Positions 47,742 through 57,315 are shown, counted from the stretch's first letter. The stretch is 64,000 bases of DNA from Streptomyces genisteinicus (GCF_014489615.1 NZ_CP060825.1:4350501-4414500); one strand, 5' to 3'. The notes: generated by a model from the letters alone, not told the origin. Numbers and translations: made by a program.

Positions 47742-50206
47742 CCGGCCCGCTCCTCCTGGGGGTCCGTCACCACGGTCCGGGCTCGGCCCGCGCCGTCGGT
47801 GCGGCGCTCGACGCGGCGGCGCCCGCGGCGGTCCTGATCGAGGGACCCCCGGAGGGCGACGGGCTGCTCCACCTCGCCGCCGACGAACGGATGCGGCCCC
47901 CGGTCGCCCTCCTCGCCCACGTCGCCGGTGATCCGGGCCGCTCGGCGTTCTGGCCGTTCGCCGCCTTCAGCCCCGAGTGGGTGGCCCTCCGGTGGGCTCT
48001 GGCGCACGACGTGCCGGTCCGCTTCATCGACCTGCCGGCGGCGCACTCCCTCGCCCTGGACCCCTCCGGCGGCACCCCGGCGCCCGCGGCCGGGGACGAC
48101 GGGGCTCTTGACGGGCCGCCGGCCGGGGACGGCCCGGCGCAGGACCCGCCCGACGGCGGTCCGGGCGTGCGGATCGACCCGATCCGGGTGCTCGCCGAGG
48201 CAGCCGGCCACGACGACCCCGAACGCTGGTGGGAGGACGTCGTCGAGCACCGCGGCGCCGACGCGACGGCCGACGCCCTCGCCCCCTTCGCCGCGCTCGC
48301 CGAGGCGATCGGGGCGCTGCGGGAGACGTACGGGCACGGCGGCCACGAGCGGGACCTGGTCCGCGAGGCCCATATGCGGCTCGCCCTGCGGGCCGCGCGC
48401 AAGGAGTTCGGCGACGCCGTCGCCGTCGTCTGCGGGGCCTGGCACGTGCCCGCCCTCGCCGAGCGGCACACGGTCGCCGCCGACCGGGCCCTCCTCAAGG
48501 GGCTGCCGAAGGTCAGGGCGGAGACGACCTGGGTCCCCTGGACCCACCGCAGGCTCTCCCGGAGTTCCGGGTACGGAGCGGGCATCGACGCGCCCGGCTG
48601 GTACGGCCACCTCTTCGAGGCCCCCGACAGGCCCGTCGAACGCTGGATGACCAGGGTCGCCGGACTGCTGCGCGCGGAGGACCGTCCGGTGTCCCCCGCG
48701 CACGTCATCGAGGCCGTGCGCCTGGCCGAGACCCTCGCGGTCGTCCGGGGCCGCCCGCTCGCCGGGCTCGGGGAGGCCACCGACGCCGTCCGCGCGGTGA
48801 TGTGCGACGGCTCCGACGTCCCGCTCGGCCTGGTGGCGGACCGGCTCGTCGTCGGGGACGTGCTCGGCGAGGTGCCGGACGCCGCGCCCGCGGTGCCCCT
48901 GCAACGGGATCTCGACCGGCAGCAGCGCCGCCTGCGGCTGAAGCCGGAGGCGGCGGAGCGGGCCCTGGAACTCGACCTCCGCAAGGACGGCGACACCGCC
49001 CGGAGCCTGCTGCTCCACCGGCTGCGGCTCCTCGGCATCCGCTGGGGCGAGCCGGCCGCGGGCCGCGGCGGCACCGGCACCTTCCGCGAGACGTGGCGGC
49101 TGCGCTGGGAGCCCGAACTCTCCGTCCGGGTGGCCGAGGCCGGCGGCTGGGGCACCACGGTGCTCGCCGCGGCCACGGCGAAGGCCTGCGCCGACGCCGC
49201 CTCCGCCGGATCGCTCGGAGAGGTCACGGACCTGGCCGAGCGGTGTCTGCTGGCCGGACTGCCCGAGGCGCTGCCCGTCGTGATGGCGGCCCTGGCCGAC
49301 CGTGCCGCGCTCGACACGGACGTCGGCCACCTCGCCCGTGCCCTCCCCGCGCTCGCCCGCTCGCTGCGCTACGGAGACGTCCGGTCCACCGACACCGCGG
49401 CGCTCGGCGAGGTGGCCACGGGCCTGGCGCAGCGGATCTGCGTCGGCCTGCCCCCGGCCTGCACCGGGCTCGACGCGGACGCGGCCACGGAGATGCGCGG
49501 CCTGATCGACGGCGTGCACACGGCGGTCGGCCTGCTTCCCGACGCGGCCGTGATCACCGCCCGCTGGCGCGAGGTGCTGCTCCGGCTCGCCTCCCGGGAC
49601 ACCGTGCCGGGCGTCGTACGGGGCCGGGCGGCACGGCTGCTGCTGGACGAGGGGCAGCTCGCGGAGGAGGAGGCGGCCCGGCTGATGGGCCTCGCCCTCT
49701 CGCCCGCCGTCCCGCCCGCCCGTGCCGCGGCCTGGATCGAGGGCTTCGTGGGCGGCGAGTCCGGCGGCGGGCTGCTGCTCGTCCACGACGAACGGCTGCT
49801 CGGGCTGGTGGACACCTGGCTGACCGGTGTGCCCGCGGACGCCTTCACCGGAGTCCTGCCCCTGCTGCGCCGCACGTTCTCGGCGTACGAGCCGGCCGTC
49901 CGCCGCACCCTCGGAGAGCTGGTCCGCCGCGGTCCGGCGGGCTCGGACGCCGCGGCGGCCCCCGAGCCCGCCGCCCCGGGCTTCGGACCCGGCATCGACG
50001 AGGCACGGGCCGATGCGGTGCTGCCCGTGGTGCGACTCCTGCTGGGCGCCGGCCGCGCGCCCGGACCCGGCGCACGGAGCGTGCCGCCACCACCGGGCCG
50101 CCCCGCCGCGACCGGGCACGAGCACGGCGCGGGACCGGCCGGCGCAGGGCACTGCGGCGCGGGGCCGACCGGCGCGGAAGTGACGAGCACGGGAGCGATG
50201 CGATGA
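47738..50206 (+). CDS. DUF5682-type protein (YehM-like)
   Basis: An 822-residue protein beginning MTGPLLLGVRHHGPGSARAVGAAL. The N-terminal domain (to about 260) has EGPPEGD, WPFAAFSPEWVALRWAL, DLVREAHMRL and VVCGAWHVPAL, recalling the TraB/ChaN-like fold with conserved His and Glu. The rest is helical, HEAT-like, with an Ala/Pro-rich tail. It overlaps both neighbours by ATGA, so the three proteins are made together. Function is unknown; family members are fixed companions of MoxR and VWA proteins. Confidence 0.88.
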   Translation: MTGPLLLGVRHHGPGSARAVGAALDAAAPAAVLIEGPPEGDGLLHLAADERMRPPVALLAHVAGDPGRSAFWPFAAFSPEWVALRWALAHDVPVRFIDLPAAHSLALDPSGGTPAPAAGDDGALDGPPAGDGPAQDPPDGGPGVRIDPIRVLAEAAGHDDPERWWEDVVEHRGADATADALAPFAALAEAIGALRETYGHGGHERDLVREAHMRLALRAARKEFGDAVAVVCGAWHVPALAERHTVAADRALLKGLPKVRAETTWVPWTHRRLSRSSGYGAGIDAPGWYGHLFEAPDRPVERWMTRVAGLLRAEDRPVSPAHVIEAVRLAETLAVVRGRPLAGLGEATDAVRAVMCDGSDVPLGLVADRLVVGDVLGEVPDAAPAVPLQRDLDRQQRRLRLKPEAAERALELDLRKDGDTARSLLLHRLRLLGIRWGEPAAGRGGTGTFRETWRLRWEPELSVRVAEAGGWGTTVLAAATAKACADAASAGSLGEVTDLAERCLLAGLPEALPVVMAALADRAALDTDVGHLARALPALARSLRYGDVRSTDTAALGEVATGLAQRICVGLPPACTGLDADAATEMRGLIDGVHTAVGLLPDAAVITARWREVLLRLASRDTVPGVVRGRAARLLLDEGQLAEEEAARLMGLALSPAVPPARAAAWIEGFVGGESGGGLLLVHDERLLGLVDTWLTGVPADAFTGVLPLLRRTFSAYEPAVRRTLGELVRRGPAGSDAAAAPEPAAPGFGPGIDEARADAVLPVVRLLLGAGRAPGPGARSVPPPPGRPAATGHEHGAGPAGAGHCGAGPTGAEVTSTGAMR

Positions 50207-51444
50207 CGACCCCACCGGCCGTTCCGCCGGCGACGGCGCCACCGGCGGGCCCGGCGGCCGGGAGCGGTGCGCCCGCCCCGGTGGCGGCAGCCCGGGACGC
50301 GCACGACGAGCGGCTGCGGCGATGGCGGCTGGTGCTCGGCGGCGACGCCGCCGACGGCACGGGCGTTGCGCTCGGCGGCACCGACGCTGCCATGGACGGC
50401 GCCCTCGCCTCCCTCTACGGCAGCCGGCACGCCGGTCAGGGCAGAGGCGGCGCCAGGGCGGGCGGCCTGGGTGCCTCCGCTCCCTCGGTGGCCCGCTGGC
50501 TGGGGGACATCCGCACCTACTTCCCCGGCTCCGTGGTCCAGGTGATGCAGCGCGACGCGATCGACCGGCTCGGTCTGTCCGCACTGCTCCTGGAGCCCGA
50601 GATGCTGGAGGCGGTCGAGGCGGACGTGCACCTGGTGGGCACCCTGCTCTCGCTCGGCAAGGCGATGCCGGAGACGACGAAGGAGACGGCACGGGCCGTC
50701 GTCCGCAAGGTCGTCGACGACCTGGAGAAGAGGCTCGCCTCCCGCACCCGGTCCGCGCTGACCGGCGCGCTGGACCGCTCCGCGCGGGTCGGCCGCCCCC
50801 GGCGGCGCGACATCGACTGGGACCGCACGATCCGGGCGAACCTGCGGAACTACCTCCCCGAGCACGGCACGGTCGTCCCCGAGCGGCTCGTCGGCTACGC
50901 ACGCGCGTCGCGGTCGGTGAAGAAGGACGTGGTGCTCTGCATCGACCAGTCCGCCTCCATGGCGGCCTCCGTCGTGTACGCGTCCGTCTTCGGGGCGGTC
51001 CTCGCGTCGATGCGGTCCCTCGACACCCGACTGGTCGTCTTCGACACCGCCGTCGCCGACCTCACCGACCGGCTGGACGACCCGGTCGACGTGCTCTTCG
51101 GCACCCGGCTCGGCGGCGGGACGGACATCAACCGGGCCCTCGCCTACTGCCAGTCGCGGATCACCCGCCCCGCGGACACGGTCGTCGTGCTGATCAGCGA
51201 CCTCTACGAGGGCGGCATACGCGACGAGATGCTGAAGCGGGTCGCCGCGATGACGGCGGCCGGTGTGCGGTTCGTCGCGCTGCTGGCCCTGTCGGACGAG
51301 GGGACGCCGGCCTACGACCGGGAGCACGCGGGGGCGCTGGCCGCTCTCGGCGTCCCGGCGTTCGCCTGCACTCCGGACCTCTTCCCCGAGGTGATGGCCG
51401 CGGCGATCGAGAAGCGGCCCCTGCCGGTACCGGTCACCGCCTGA
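50203..51444 (+). CDS. VWA domain protein (YehP-like)
   Basis: A 413-residue protein. A disordered Pro/Ala-rich head is followed by a helical region to about 235 with WDRTIRANLRNYLPE. The von Willebrand A domain (about 240-405) has the metal-site motif at Asp248 in LCIDQSASMAASVV, GGGTDINRAL supplying the Thr/Asp, and VVVLISDLYEGG. The metal-ion-dependent adhesion site looks complete. The start overlaps the DUF5682 stop. It is probably the partner and client-binding subunit of the MoxR ATPase. Confidence 0.92.
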   Translation: MTTPPAVPPATAPPAGPAAGSGAPAPVAAARDAHDERLRRWRLVLGGDAADGTGVALGGTDAAMDGALASLYGSRHAGQGRGGARAGGLGASAPSVARWLGDIRTYFPGSVVQVMQRDAIDRLGLSALLLEPEMLEAVEADVHLVGTLLSLGKAMPETTKETARAVVRKVVDDLEKRLASRTRSALTGALDRSARVGRPRRRDIDWDRTIRANLRNYLPEHGTVVPERLVGYARASRSVKKDVVLCIDQSASMAASVVYASVFGAVLASMRSLDTRLVVFDTAVADLTDRLDDPVDVLFGTRLGGGTDINRALAYCQSRITRPADTVVVLISDLYEGGIRDEMLKRVAAMTAAGVRFVALLALSDEGTPAYDREHAGALAALGVPAFACTPDLFPEVMAAAIEKRPLPVPVTA

Positions 51445-51860
51445 TCGCGGTCCGTCCACCGTGTGGGCGTACGGACCGCCGGGTGCGGCCGCGCCGCGTG
51501 CCCCGGGTGGCCCGGGGGACCGCGGGGCCGGCCCGTGCGGACCGCCCGTGTGCCGCCGCCGGACCGGGACCCGCGCTGACCAGGTGCCCGGCCCGCCGGG
51601 CCGGGACCGTGGCGTACGGCGCGCGGCCGCTCACAGCCCGCGGTACACGCAGGTGAGCACGGGGTCTGTGACCGTAATCACCGCCCAGGTGTGATCTGCG
51701 ATTTAGGGAGGCGTGCGATGCGGGGATAACCTGCCAGGCGGACATGCCGCGCCCACGGACACCGTGTGTGCCTCCCTTGTGACAGTGCTCGTCACGTTGC
51801 CCTTCGCGGCACTGCCCACGCAGACAACGACCGCGATCATCAGAAAAGGGACGGACGCGC
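51445..51860. other. Intergenic region upstream of sucCD
   Basis: About 415 bp without a gene. It includes a GTGA-N6-TCAC dyad at 51667-51681 and a GATTTAGGGAGG segment at about 51702-51713 that could be a promoter or a decoy ribosome-binding site. AAAAGGGACGG just before the sucC GTG is its ribosome-binding site. A long leader is therefore likely. Confidence 0.6.
51667..51681. promoter_or_regulatory. Crp/FNR-type dyad upstream of sucC
   Basis: TGTGACCGTAATCAC has GTGA and TCAC half-sites separated by six bases, near the Crp consensus. It lies 180-194 bp upstream of sucC. The Streptomyces Crp motif has GTG-N6-GNCAC, which this matches except for one base. A similar dyad is at 26128-26142. 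Confidence 0.4.
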
Positions 51861-53042
51861 GTGGACCTGTTCGAGTACCAGGCGAGGGACCTCTTCGCCA
51901 AGCACGGTGTACCGGTGCTGGCCGGTGAAGTCATCGACACGCCTGAGGCGGCGCGCGAGGCGACTGAGCGACTGGGCGGCAAGTCGGTCGTCAAGGCGCA
52001 GGTCAAGGTCGGCGGCCGCGGCAAGGCGGGTGGCGTGAAGCTGGCCGCCACCCCGGACGAGGCCGTCGCCCGCGCGACGGACATCCTCGGGATGGACATC
52101 AAGGGCCACACGGTCCACAAGGTGATGATCGCGGAGACCGCTCCGGAGATCGTCGAGGAGTACTACGTCTCGTACCTCCTCGACCGCACCAACCGCACCT
52201 TCCTCGCCATGGCGTCCGTCGCCGGCGGCATGGACATCGAGGAGGTCGCCGAGAAGACCCCCGAGAAGCTCGCGAAGGTCCCGGTCGACGCCAACACCGG
52301 CGTCACCATCGAGAAGGCCCGCGACATCGTCGCGCAGGCGCAGTTCCCGGCCGAGGTCGCCGAGAAGGTCGCCGAGGTCCTGGTCACCCTCTGGGACACC
52401 TTCATCGCCGAGGACGCGCTCCTCGTCGAGGTGAACCCGCTCGCCAAGGTCGCGAGCGGCGACATCCTGGCGCTGGACGGCAAGGTCTCCCTCGACGAGA
52501 ACGCCGAGTTCCGTCAGCCGGGTCACGAGGAGTTCGTGGACCACGCCGCAGCCAACCCGCTCGAGGCTGCCGCCAAGGCCAAGAACCTCAACTACGTGAA
52601 GCTCGAGGGCGAGGTCGGCATCATCGGCAACGGTGCCGGCCTGGTCATGTCGACCCTGGACGTCGTCGCGTACGCCGGTGAGAACCACGGCGGCGTGAAG
52701 CCGGCCAACTTCCTCGACATCGGCGGCGGCGCGTCCGCCCAGGTGATGGCGAACGGCCTGGAGATCATCCTCGGCGACCCGGACGTCAAGTCCGTCTTCG
52801 TCAACGTCTTCGGCGGCATCACCGCCTGCGACGAGGTCGCCAACGGCATCGTCCAGGCGCTCGCCCTGCTCGCCGACAAGGGCGAGGCGGTCACCAAGCC
52901 GCTGGTCGTCCGCCTCGACGGCAACAACGCGGAACTGGGTCGCAAGATCCTCTCCGACGCCAACCACCCGCTGGTGCAGCGCGTGGACACCATGGACGGC
53001 GCGGCCGACAAGGCCGCCGAGCTCGCCGCTGCGGCCAAGTAA
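51861..53042 (+). CDS. sucC: Succinyl-CoA synthetase beta subunit
   Basis: A 393-residue, ATP-grasp subunit of succinyl-CoA ligase, which makes ATP/GTP and succinate from succinyl-CoA in the TCA cycle. It starts MDLFEYQARDLFAKHGVPVL, with KAQVKVGGRGKAGGVK and EVNPLAKV in the grasp domain and the C-terminal ligase segment VNVFGGITACDEVANGI. The GTG at 51861 follows AAAAGGGACGG. sucD begins 21 bp after the stop. Confidence 0.98.
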   Translation: MDLFEYQARDLFAKHGVPVLAGEVIDTPEAAREATERLGGKSVVKAQVKVGGRGKAGGVKLAATPDEAVARATDILGMDIKGHTVHKVMIAETAPEIVEEYYVSYLLDRTNRTFLAMASVAGGMDIEEVAEKTPEKLAKVPVDANTGVTIEKARDIVAQAQFPAEVAEKVAEVLVTLWDTFIAEDALLVEVNPLAKVASGDILALDGKVSLDENAEFRQPGHEEFVDHAAANPLEAAAKAKNLNYVKLEGEVGIIGNGAGLVMSTLDVVAYAGENHGGVKPANFLDIGGGASAQVMANGLEIILGDPDVKSVFVNVFGGITACDEVANGIVQALALLADKGEAVTKPLVVRLDGNNAELGRKILSDANHPLVQRVDTMDGAADKAAELAAAAK

Positions 53043-53063
53043 GGGAAGAGGGACTGTAGAACC

Positions 53064-53948
53064 ATGGCTATCTTCCTGAACAAGGACAGCAAGGTCATCG
53101 TCCAGGGCATGACCGGTGCCACGGGCATGAAGCACACCAAGCTGATGCTCGGCGACGGCACCAACATCGTCGGCGGTGTCAACCCGCGCAAGGCCGGCAC
53201 CTCCGTCGACTTCGACGGCACCGACGTACCGGTCTTCGGCTCCGTCGCCGAGGCGATGGAGAAGACGGGCGCCGACGTATCCGTCCTCTTCGTGCCGCCG
53301 GCCTTCGCCAAGGCCGCCGTCGTCGAGGCCATCGACGCCGAGATCCCGCTCGCGGTCGTCATCACCGAGGGCATCGCCGTCCACGACTCCGCCGCCTTCT
53401 GGGCGTACGCGACGTCGAAGGGCAACAAGACCCGCATCATCGGCCCGAACTGCCCCGGCCTCATCACGCCGGGCCAGTCCAACGCCGGCATCATCCCGGG
53501 CGACATCACCAAGCCCGGCCGCATCGGTCTGGTGTCCAAGTCCGGCACCCTGACCTACCAGATGATGTACGAGCTGCGTGACATCGGCTTCTCGTCCGCG
53601 GTCGGCATCGGTGGCGACCCGGTCATCGGCACCACGCACATCGACGCGCTCGCCGCGTTCGAGGCCGACCCCGAGACCGACCTGATCGTCATGATCGGCG
53701 AGATCGGCGGCGACGCCGAGGAGCGTGCGGCCGACTTCATCAAGGCCAACGTCACCAAGCCGGTCGTCGGCTACGTCGCGGGCTTCACCGCGCCCGAGGG
53801 CAAGACCATGGGCCACGCCGGTGCCATCGTCTCCGGCTCCTCCGGCACCGCCCAGGCGAAGAAGGAGGCCCTGGAGGCCGCCGGCGTGAAGGTCGGCAAG
53901 ACGCCGACCGAGACCGCCAAGCTGGCGCGCGCCATCCTCGCGGGCTGA
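53064..53948 (+). CDS. sucD: Succinyl-CoA synthetase alpha subunit
   Basis: A 294-residue, CoA-binding and phosphohistidine subunit. The Rossmann CoA site is VIVQGMTGATGMKHTK at the N-terminus. GPNCPGLITPGQSNAGI is in the middle. The phosphorylated His lies in GHAGAIVSGSSGTAQ near residue 250. It is cotranscribed with sucC and followed by a very strong terminator. Confidence 0.98.
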   Translation: MAIFLNKDSKVIVQGMTGATGMKHTKLMLGDGTNIVGGVNPRKAGTSVDFDGTDVPVFGSVAEAMEKTGADVSVLFVPPAFAKAAVVEAIDAEIPLAVVITEGIAVHDSAAFWAYATSKGNKTRIIGPNCPGLITPGQSNAGIIPGDITKPGRIGLVSKSGTLTYQMMYELRDIGFSSAVGIGGDPVIGTTHIDALAAFEADPETDLIVMIGEIGGDAEERAADFIKANVTKPVVGYVAGFTAPEGKTMGHAGAIVSGSSGTAQAKKEALEAAGVKVGKTPTETAKLARAILAG

Positions 53949-53997
53949 CGTCCGCACAGGCTGACGTCTCCACCGGGCACCGCACGGCGCCCGGCAC

Positions 53998-54041
53998 GCG
54001 TGAGGGCCCGCCCCCGGTTCGCCGGGGGCGGGCCCTCACGC
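53998..54041. terminator. 20-bp stem terminator with TTCG loop
   Basis: A perfect 20-bp stem (53998-54017 with 54022-54041) is closed by the tetraloop TTCG. It lies between convergent sucD and the XRE-sigma fusion gene and should work for both strands. Confidence 0.9.
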
Positions 54042-54052
54042 ATGTCCGCCGT

Positions 54053-55414
54053 TCAGCCGAGGCCCGGCAGCAGGCGCTCCGGGCCCGCCGCGGGCTCGGC
54101 GGCGAGCCGGTCCCGCAGCTTGCGGTCCTCGGCGGTGAGGCGCTCGGGCCCGCTGTGGGGCGCCGGGACCCCCTCGACCTGCCGGGTCGGCGGCATCGGC
54201 GGCTCGTAGTGGCCGGGCGAGGTGAGCAGTGCGATCACCGTGGCGGCCGCGATGAGCGCCGTCGCGACGACGACCACCCTGGTCCACACCTCGGCACTCC
54301 GCTCGCAGCCGGTGCGCACCTCGCGGGCCGGCGGCGGGGCGGGGTCGGGACCCCCGGTGGCGAGCGCCCGCAGCTCGTCCTGGAGCGCCGCCTCCGCCGC
54401 CAGGCGGGGGACGCGTCCGGCCACCGCCTCGCGCGCGTGCAGGACGCGTGCGGCGGCGGCGGGTGTGCTGGCCTCGGTCTCGGCGGCCGTCTCGGGCAGG
54501 TCGAGCCCGAGGCCGTCGTAGAGCAGCAGGGTGCGCAGGCAGGCCGGCGGCAGCGTGTGCAGGGCGGTGAGGAGTTCGCTCCGGGCCGCGTCGGCGGGCG
54601 GCTCGTCGGGGTGGCGGTGGGCGGGGCGCAGACGGTGCCAGGGCGACATCGCGTACTCGTACGCGGCGGCCCGCACCCAGCCCGTGGGGTCGCGGTCCGT
54701 CGCGACCTCGGGCCATCGCTGCCAGGCCAGCCGGAAGGCGTGCTCGACCGACCGGTGCGCGAGGCGGCGGCGGCCGGTGAGGACGAAGGTCTGGCGCACG
54801 AGACCGGCCGCGGCACGGGTGTAGAGCAGGTCGAACGCCTCCTCGGGGGTGAGGGGCGCACCACCGGTCAGGTCCGCGCCGGGCGCGTGCGCCTCGCGCG
54901 GAGCCGCGGTGGCGGTCGCGGTCGCGGTGGCGGTCTCAGCGCCCGTGTCGGTCTCCGCGCCCGTGTTCGTGACCGGGTGCGCGGCCGGGCCGGGAGACGT
55001 GGCATCGCCCCCGGGAGCGGCGGGGAGCGGGGGAGCGGCCTTCGCGGCAACTCCTGACGCGCCGTCGGAACCCGCGGCCGTCGGCACCTCCGGCGGTTCG
55101 GCCGGGGCCGCCGGTTCGGGCCGGGCCGTCGGCTCGGCCGATGCCGTCTGTTCGGGACGGTCCGCGCGACCCGGCGTGCCGGGTGTCCCGGCGAGTTCCG
55201 CCTCGTACGCGGCGAGCACCTTCGCGTACGCCTCGCGCTTGCGTCCCCGCGGGCTGGTGCGACCGGTCTCCCAGGACCGGAGCGTCGCCTTGGTGACGCC
55301 CACCACGGCCGCGAGTTGAGCCTCCGTCAGCGAGCGGGCCTCGCGGAGCCTGCGGCGTTCCTTGGGCGGCGGCAGTGGCGACCCCGGCGCGGACGATGCG
55401 GTGCTCTGAGTCAT
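54053..55414 (-). CDS. XRE helix-turn-helix / sigma-factor-like membrane protein
   Basis: A 453-residue mosaic protein. The N-terminal XRE-type helix-turn-helix (about 15-70) reads RRLREARSLTEAQLAAVVGV and TKATLRSWETGRTSPRGRKR. An Ala/Pro/Glu-rich linker follows. Residues about 145-300 look like an ECF sigma factor: EEAFDLLYTRAAAGLVRQTFVL, HRSVEHAFRLAWQRW, then LHTLPPACLRTLLLYDGLGL in place of region 4. A membrane helix is at about 375-397 (VVVVATALIAAATVIALL). The ATG at 55414 follows GGAG; another lies four codons upstream. The function is unknown. It may be a membrane-tethered regulator. Confidence 0.88.
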   Translation of the reverse strand: MTQSTASSAPGSPLPPPKERRRLREARSLTEAQLAAVVGVTKATLRSWETGRTSPRGRKREAYAKVLAAYEAELAGTPGTPGRADRPEQTASAEPTARPEPAAPAEPPEVPTAAGSDGASGVAAKAAPPLPAAPGGDATSPGPAAHPVTNTGAETDTGAETATATATATAAPREAHAPGADLTGGAPLTPEEAFDLLYTRAAAGLVRQTFVLTGRRRLAHRSVEHAFRLAWQRWPEVATDRDPTGWVRAAAYEYAMSPWHRLRPAHRHPDEPPADAARSELLTALHTLPPACLRTLLLYDGLGLDLPETAAETEASTPAAAARVLHAREAVAGRVPRLAAEAALQDELRALATGGPDPAPPPAREVRTGCERSAEVWTRVVVVATALIAAATVIALLTSPGHYEPPMPPTRQVEGVPAPHSGPERLTAEDRKLRDRLAAEPAAGPERLLPGLG

Positions 55415-55530
55415 ATGAGGCTCCATGCAGCGCTCTAGCAGGCAGGAAAACAGACAAACGTATTTTGTGCGACACCACGGCCATTCGCCTGTTACGCGGA
55501 CATAGCGCGTGTCGTTGGGAGCATGGCCGC

Positions 55531-57195
55531 GTGACCCAGACGACCGATCAGAGCCTCGCGGTCCCCCCGCACCGGACCACCGTCCACGCCAGTGCGACCG
55601 GGGCGGTCGTCGGCGCCTTCGTGCGCGGTGCGACGGCCGCCGGGCTCGGGCTCGGGGCGATCACGGTGCTCGTGATGGTGCTGTGGATCAGCTCCCCCTA
55701 TCCGGACAGCGGTTCCGGCGGCGCGCTGCGCGTGGCCGCCGCGACGTGGCTGCTCGCGCACGGCACCGAGCTCCTCCGCACGGACACGGTGTCCGCCGTC
55801 CCCGCCCCGATGGGCCTGGTGCCGCTGCTCCTCACCGCCCTGCCCGTCTGGCTCGCGCACCGGGCGGCGCGCGAGGCGCTGGAGCGGCCCGACGAGGAGG
55901 CCGAGACCCGGCCGGTGCCGTCCGTCCCGTCCGTCCTCGCGGCGACGACCAGCGGCTACATGCTGGTCGCGGCACCCGTGGTGCTCTACGCCGCGGGCGG
56001 ACCGTTTGCCGCGCTCCCGGAGAGCGCGATGATGCACCTGCCGCTCGTGGCGTTCGGCTCGGCGGCGTTCGGCGCGTGGAACGCGCACGGGCGGCCGTTC
56101 GGGCCGCTGCCCGCCTCGGTGCCGCGGCGGCTGCGGGTGGCTCTCGCGCGCACCGGGGCCCGGGTGGCGCTCCGTTCGGGCTTCGGCGCGGTGTGCGTCC
56201 TGCTCGGGGGAGGCGCCGTCCTGGCCGTCGCCTCTCTGGTGTGGCACGGACCGGCCGCGCAGGAATCGCTGTCCGGTCTCGCGGACGACTGGTCGGGGCG
56301 GCTGGCCGTGGTGCTCCTGGCCCTCGCGCTGCTGCCGAACGCGGCGGTGTGGGCCGCCTCCTACGGACTGGGGGCCGGGTTCGCGCTGGGCACCGGGGCG
56401 ACGGCCACCCCGTTCGCCCTGACCGGGAGGCCGGCGCTGCCGGACTTCCCGCTGCTCGCCGCGGTCCCCGGCCGCGGTCCGGGCGAGGCGGTGCACTGGG
56501 CGGGGGCGGCGATCCCCGTGGCGGCGGCCCTGCTGATCGCCTGGCGCACGGCGGACGCGGCGGCGCCCCGGTACGGCGAACGGGAGGACGCCTGGTCGGC
56601 CGGCGGCACGGCGCTCACCGCACTCCTCGGAGCGGCGGGCTGCGCGGTGCTCACCGCCGCGGCGGCCGCGGCGGCGGGCGGCCCCCTGGGGGCCGGGCGG
56701 CTGGCCGAGTTCGGCCCGGCGTGGTGGCTGACCGGGGCCGCCGCCCTCCTGTGGACGGCACTGCTCGCCGTTCCCCTGGCCCTGGGGATCAGGGCCTGGC
56801 GAGTGCGGGTGCCGCGGAGCGCACGCGAGGAGAGCGGGGGCGGAGGTGACGGCCTCCCCGGCACGGACACCGCCGTGCCGGCCGGGGCGGGCGCCGCGGA
56901 CGCCGCGGGCGCCGCCGGGGCGGGCGGCGGGGAGGCGGACGTGTTCGACCTGGAGGACGACTTCGAGCTGTACGACGTCCTTCCCGCGGAGGCCTGGTCC
57001 GCCCGCAGGACGCCGTTCCCGTCCGCGCCGTCGCCCGTGCGTGCCGAGGAGCCCGCCGCACCCCCGCCCGCGAAGGACTCCGGCGACGGGCCCGCCGAGG
57101 AGCCACCGCCGGCAGCAGCCCCCGACGGCGAGGCCCCGCGCCCGCCGACCGCGGGCCCGGACGACGAGCCCGCGCCGCCGGGGGCGCGGTCCTGA
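55531..57195 (+). CDS. DUF6350-type multispanning membrane protein
   Basis: A 554-residue membrane protein with roughly ten helices through about 440 (for example GLGLGAITVLVMVLWI and LAVVLLALALLPNAAVWAASYGLGAGFALG). An acidic, Pro-rich cytoplasmic tail follows, containing the motif DVFDLEDDFELYDVLPAEAW. The GTG at 55531 follows GGGAG at about ten bases. I know this as a conserved actinobacterial protein upstream of purN with no assigned function. It is divergent from the XRE-sigma fusion gene, so the two may share regulation. Confidence 0.85.
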   Translation: MTQTTDQSLAVPPHRTTVHASATGAVVGAFVRGATAAGLGLGAITVLVMVLWISSPYPDSGSGGALRVAAATWLLAHGTELLRTDTVSAVPAPMGLVPLLLTALPVWLAHRAAREALERPDEEAETRPVPSVPSVLAATTSGYMLVAAPVVLYAAGGPFAALPESAMMHLPLVAFGSAAFGAWNAHGRPFGPLPASVPRRLRVALARTGARVALRSGFGAVCVLLGGGAVLAVASLVWHGPAAQESLSGLADDWSGRLAVVLLALALLPNAAVWAASYGLGAGFALGTGATATPFALTGRPALPDFPLLAAVPGRGPGEAVHWAGAAIPVAAALLIAWRTADAAAPRYGEREDAWSAGGTALTALLGAAGCAVLTAAAAAAAGGPLGAGRLAEFGPAWWLTGAAALLWTALLAVPLALGIRAWRVRVPRSAREESGGGGDGLPGTDTAVPAGAGAADAAGAAGAGGGEADVFDLEDDFELYDVLPAEAWSARRTPFPSAPSPVRAEEPAAPPPAKDSGDGPAEEPPPAAAPDGEAPRPPTAGPDDEPAPPGARS

Positions 57196-57315
57196 CGGCC
57201 GCGGTCCGGGCCCCGGACGGTCCCCGCCGCACCCGCCTCCCGGGCGAGCCTCCGCCATCGGGAGCAGCCGCCACCCTCGCCCCCGCACCCGGCCCCCCGA
57301 CCCCCGGCATGCCGA

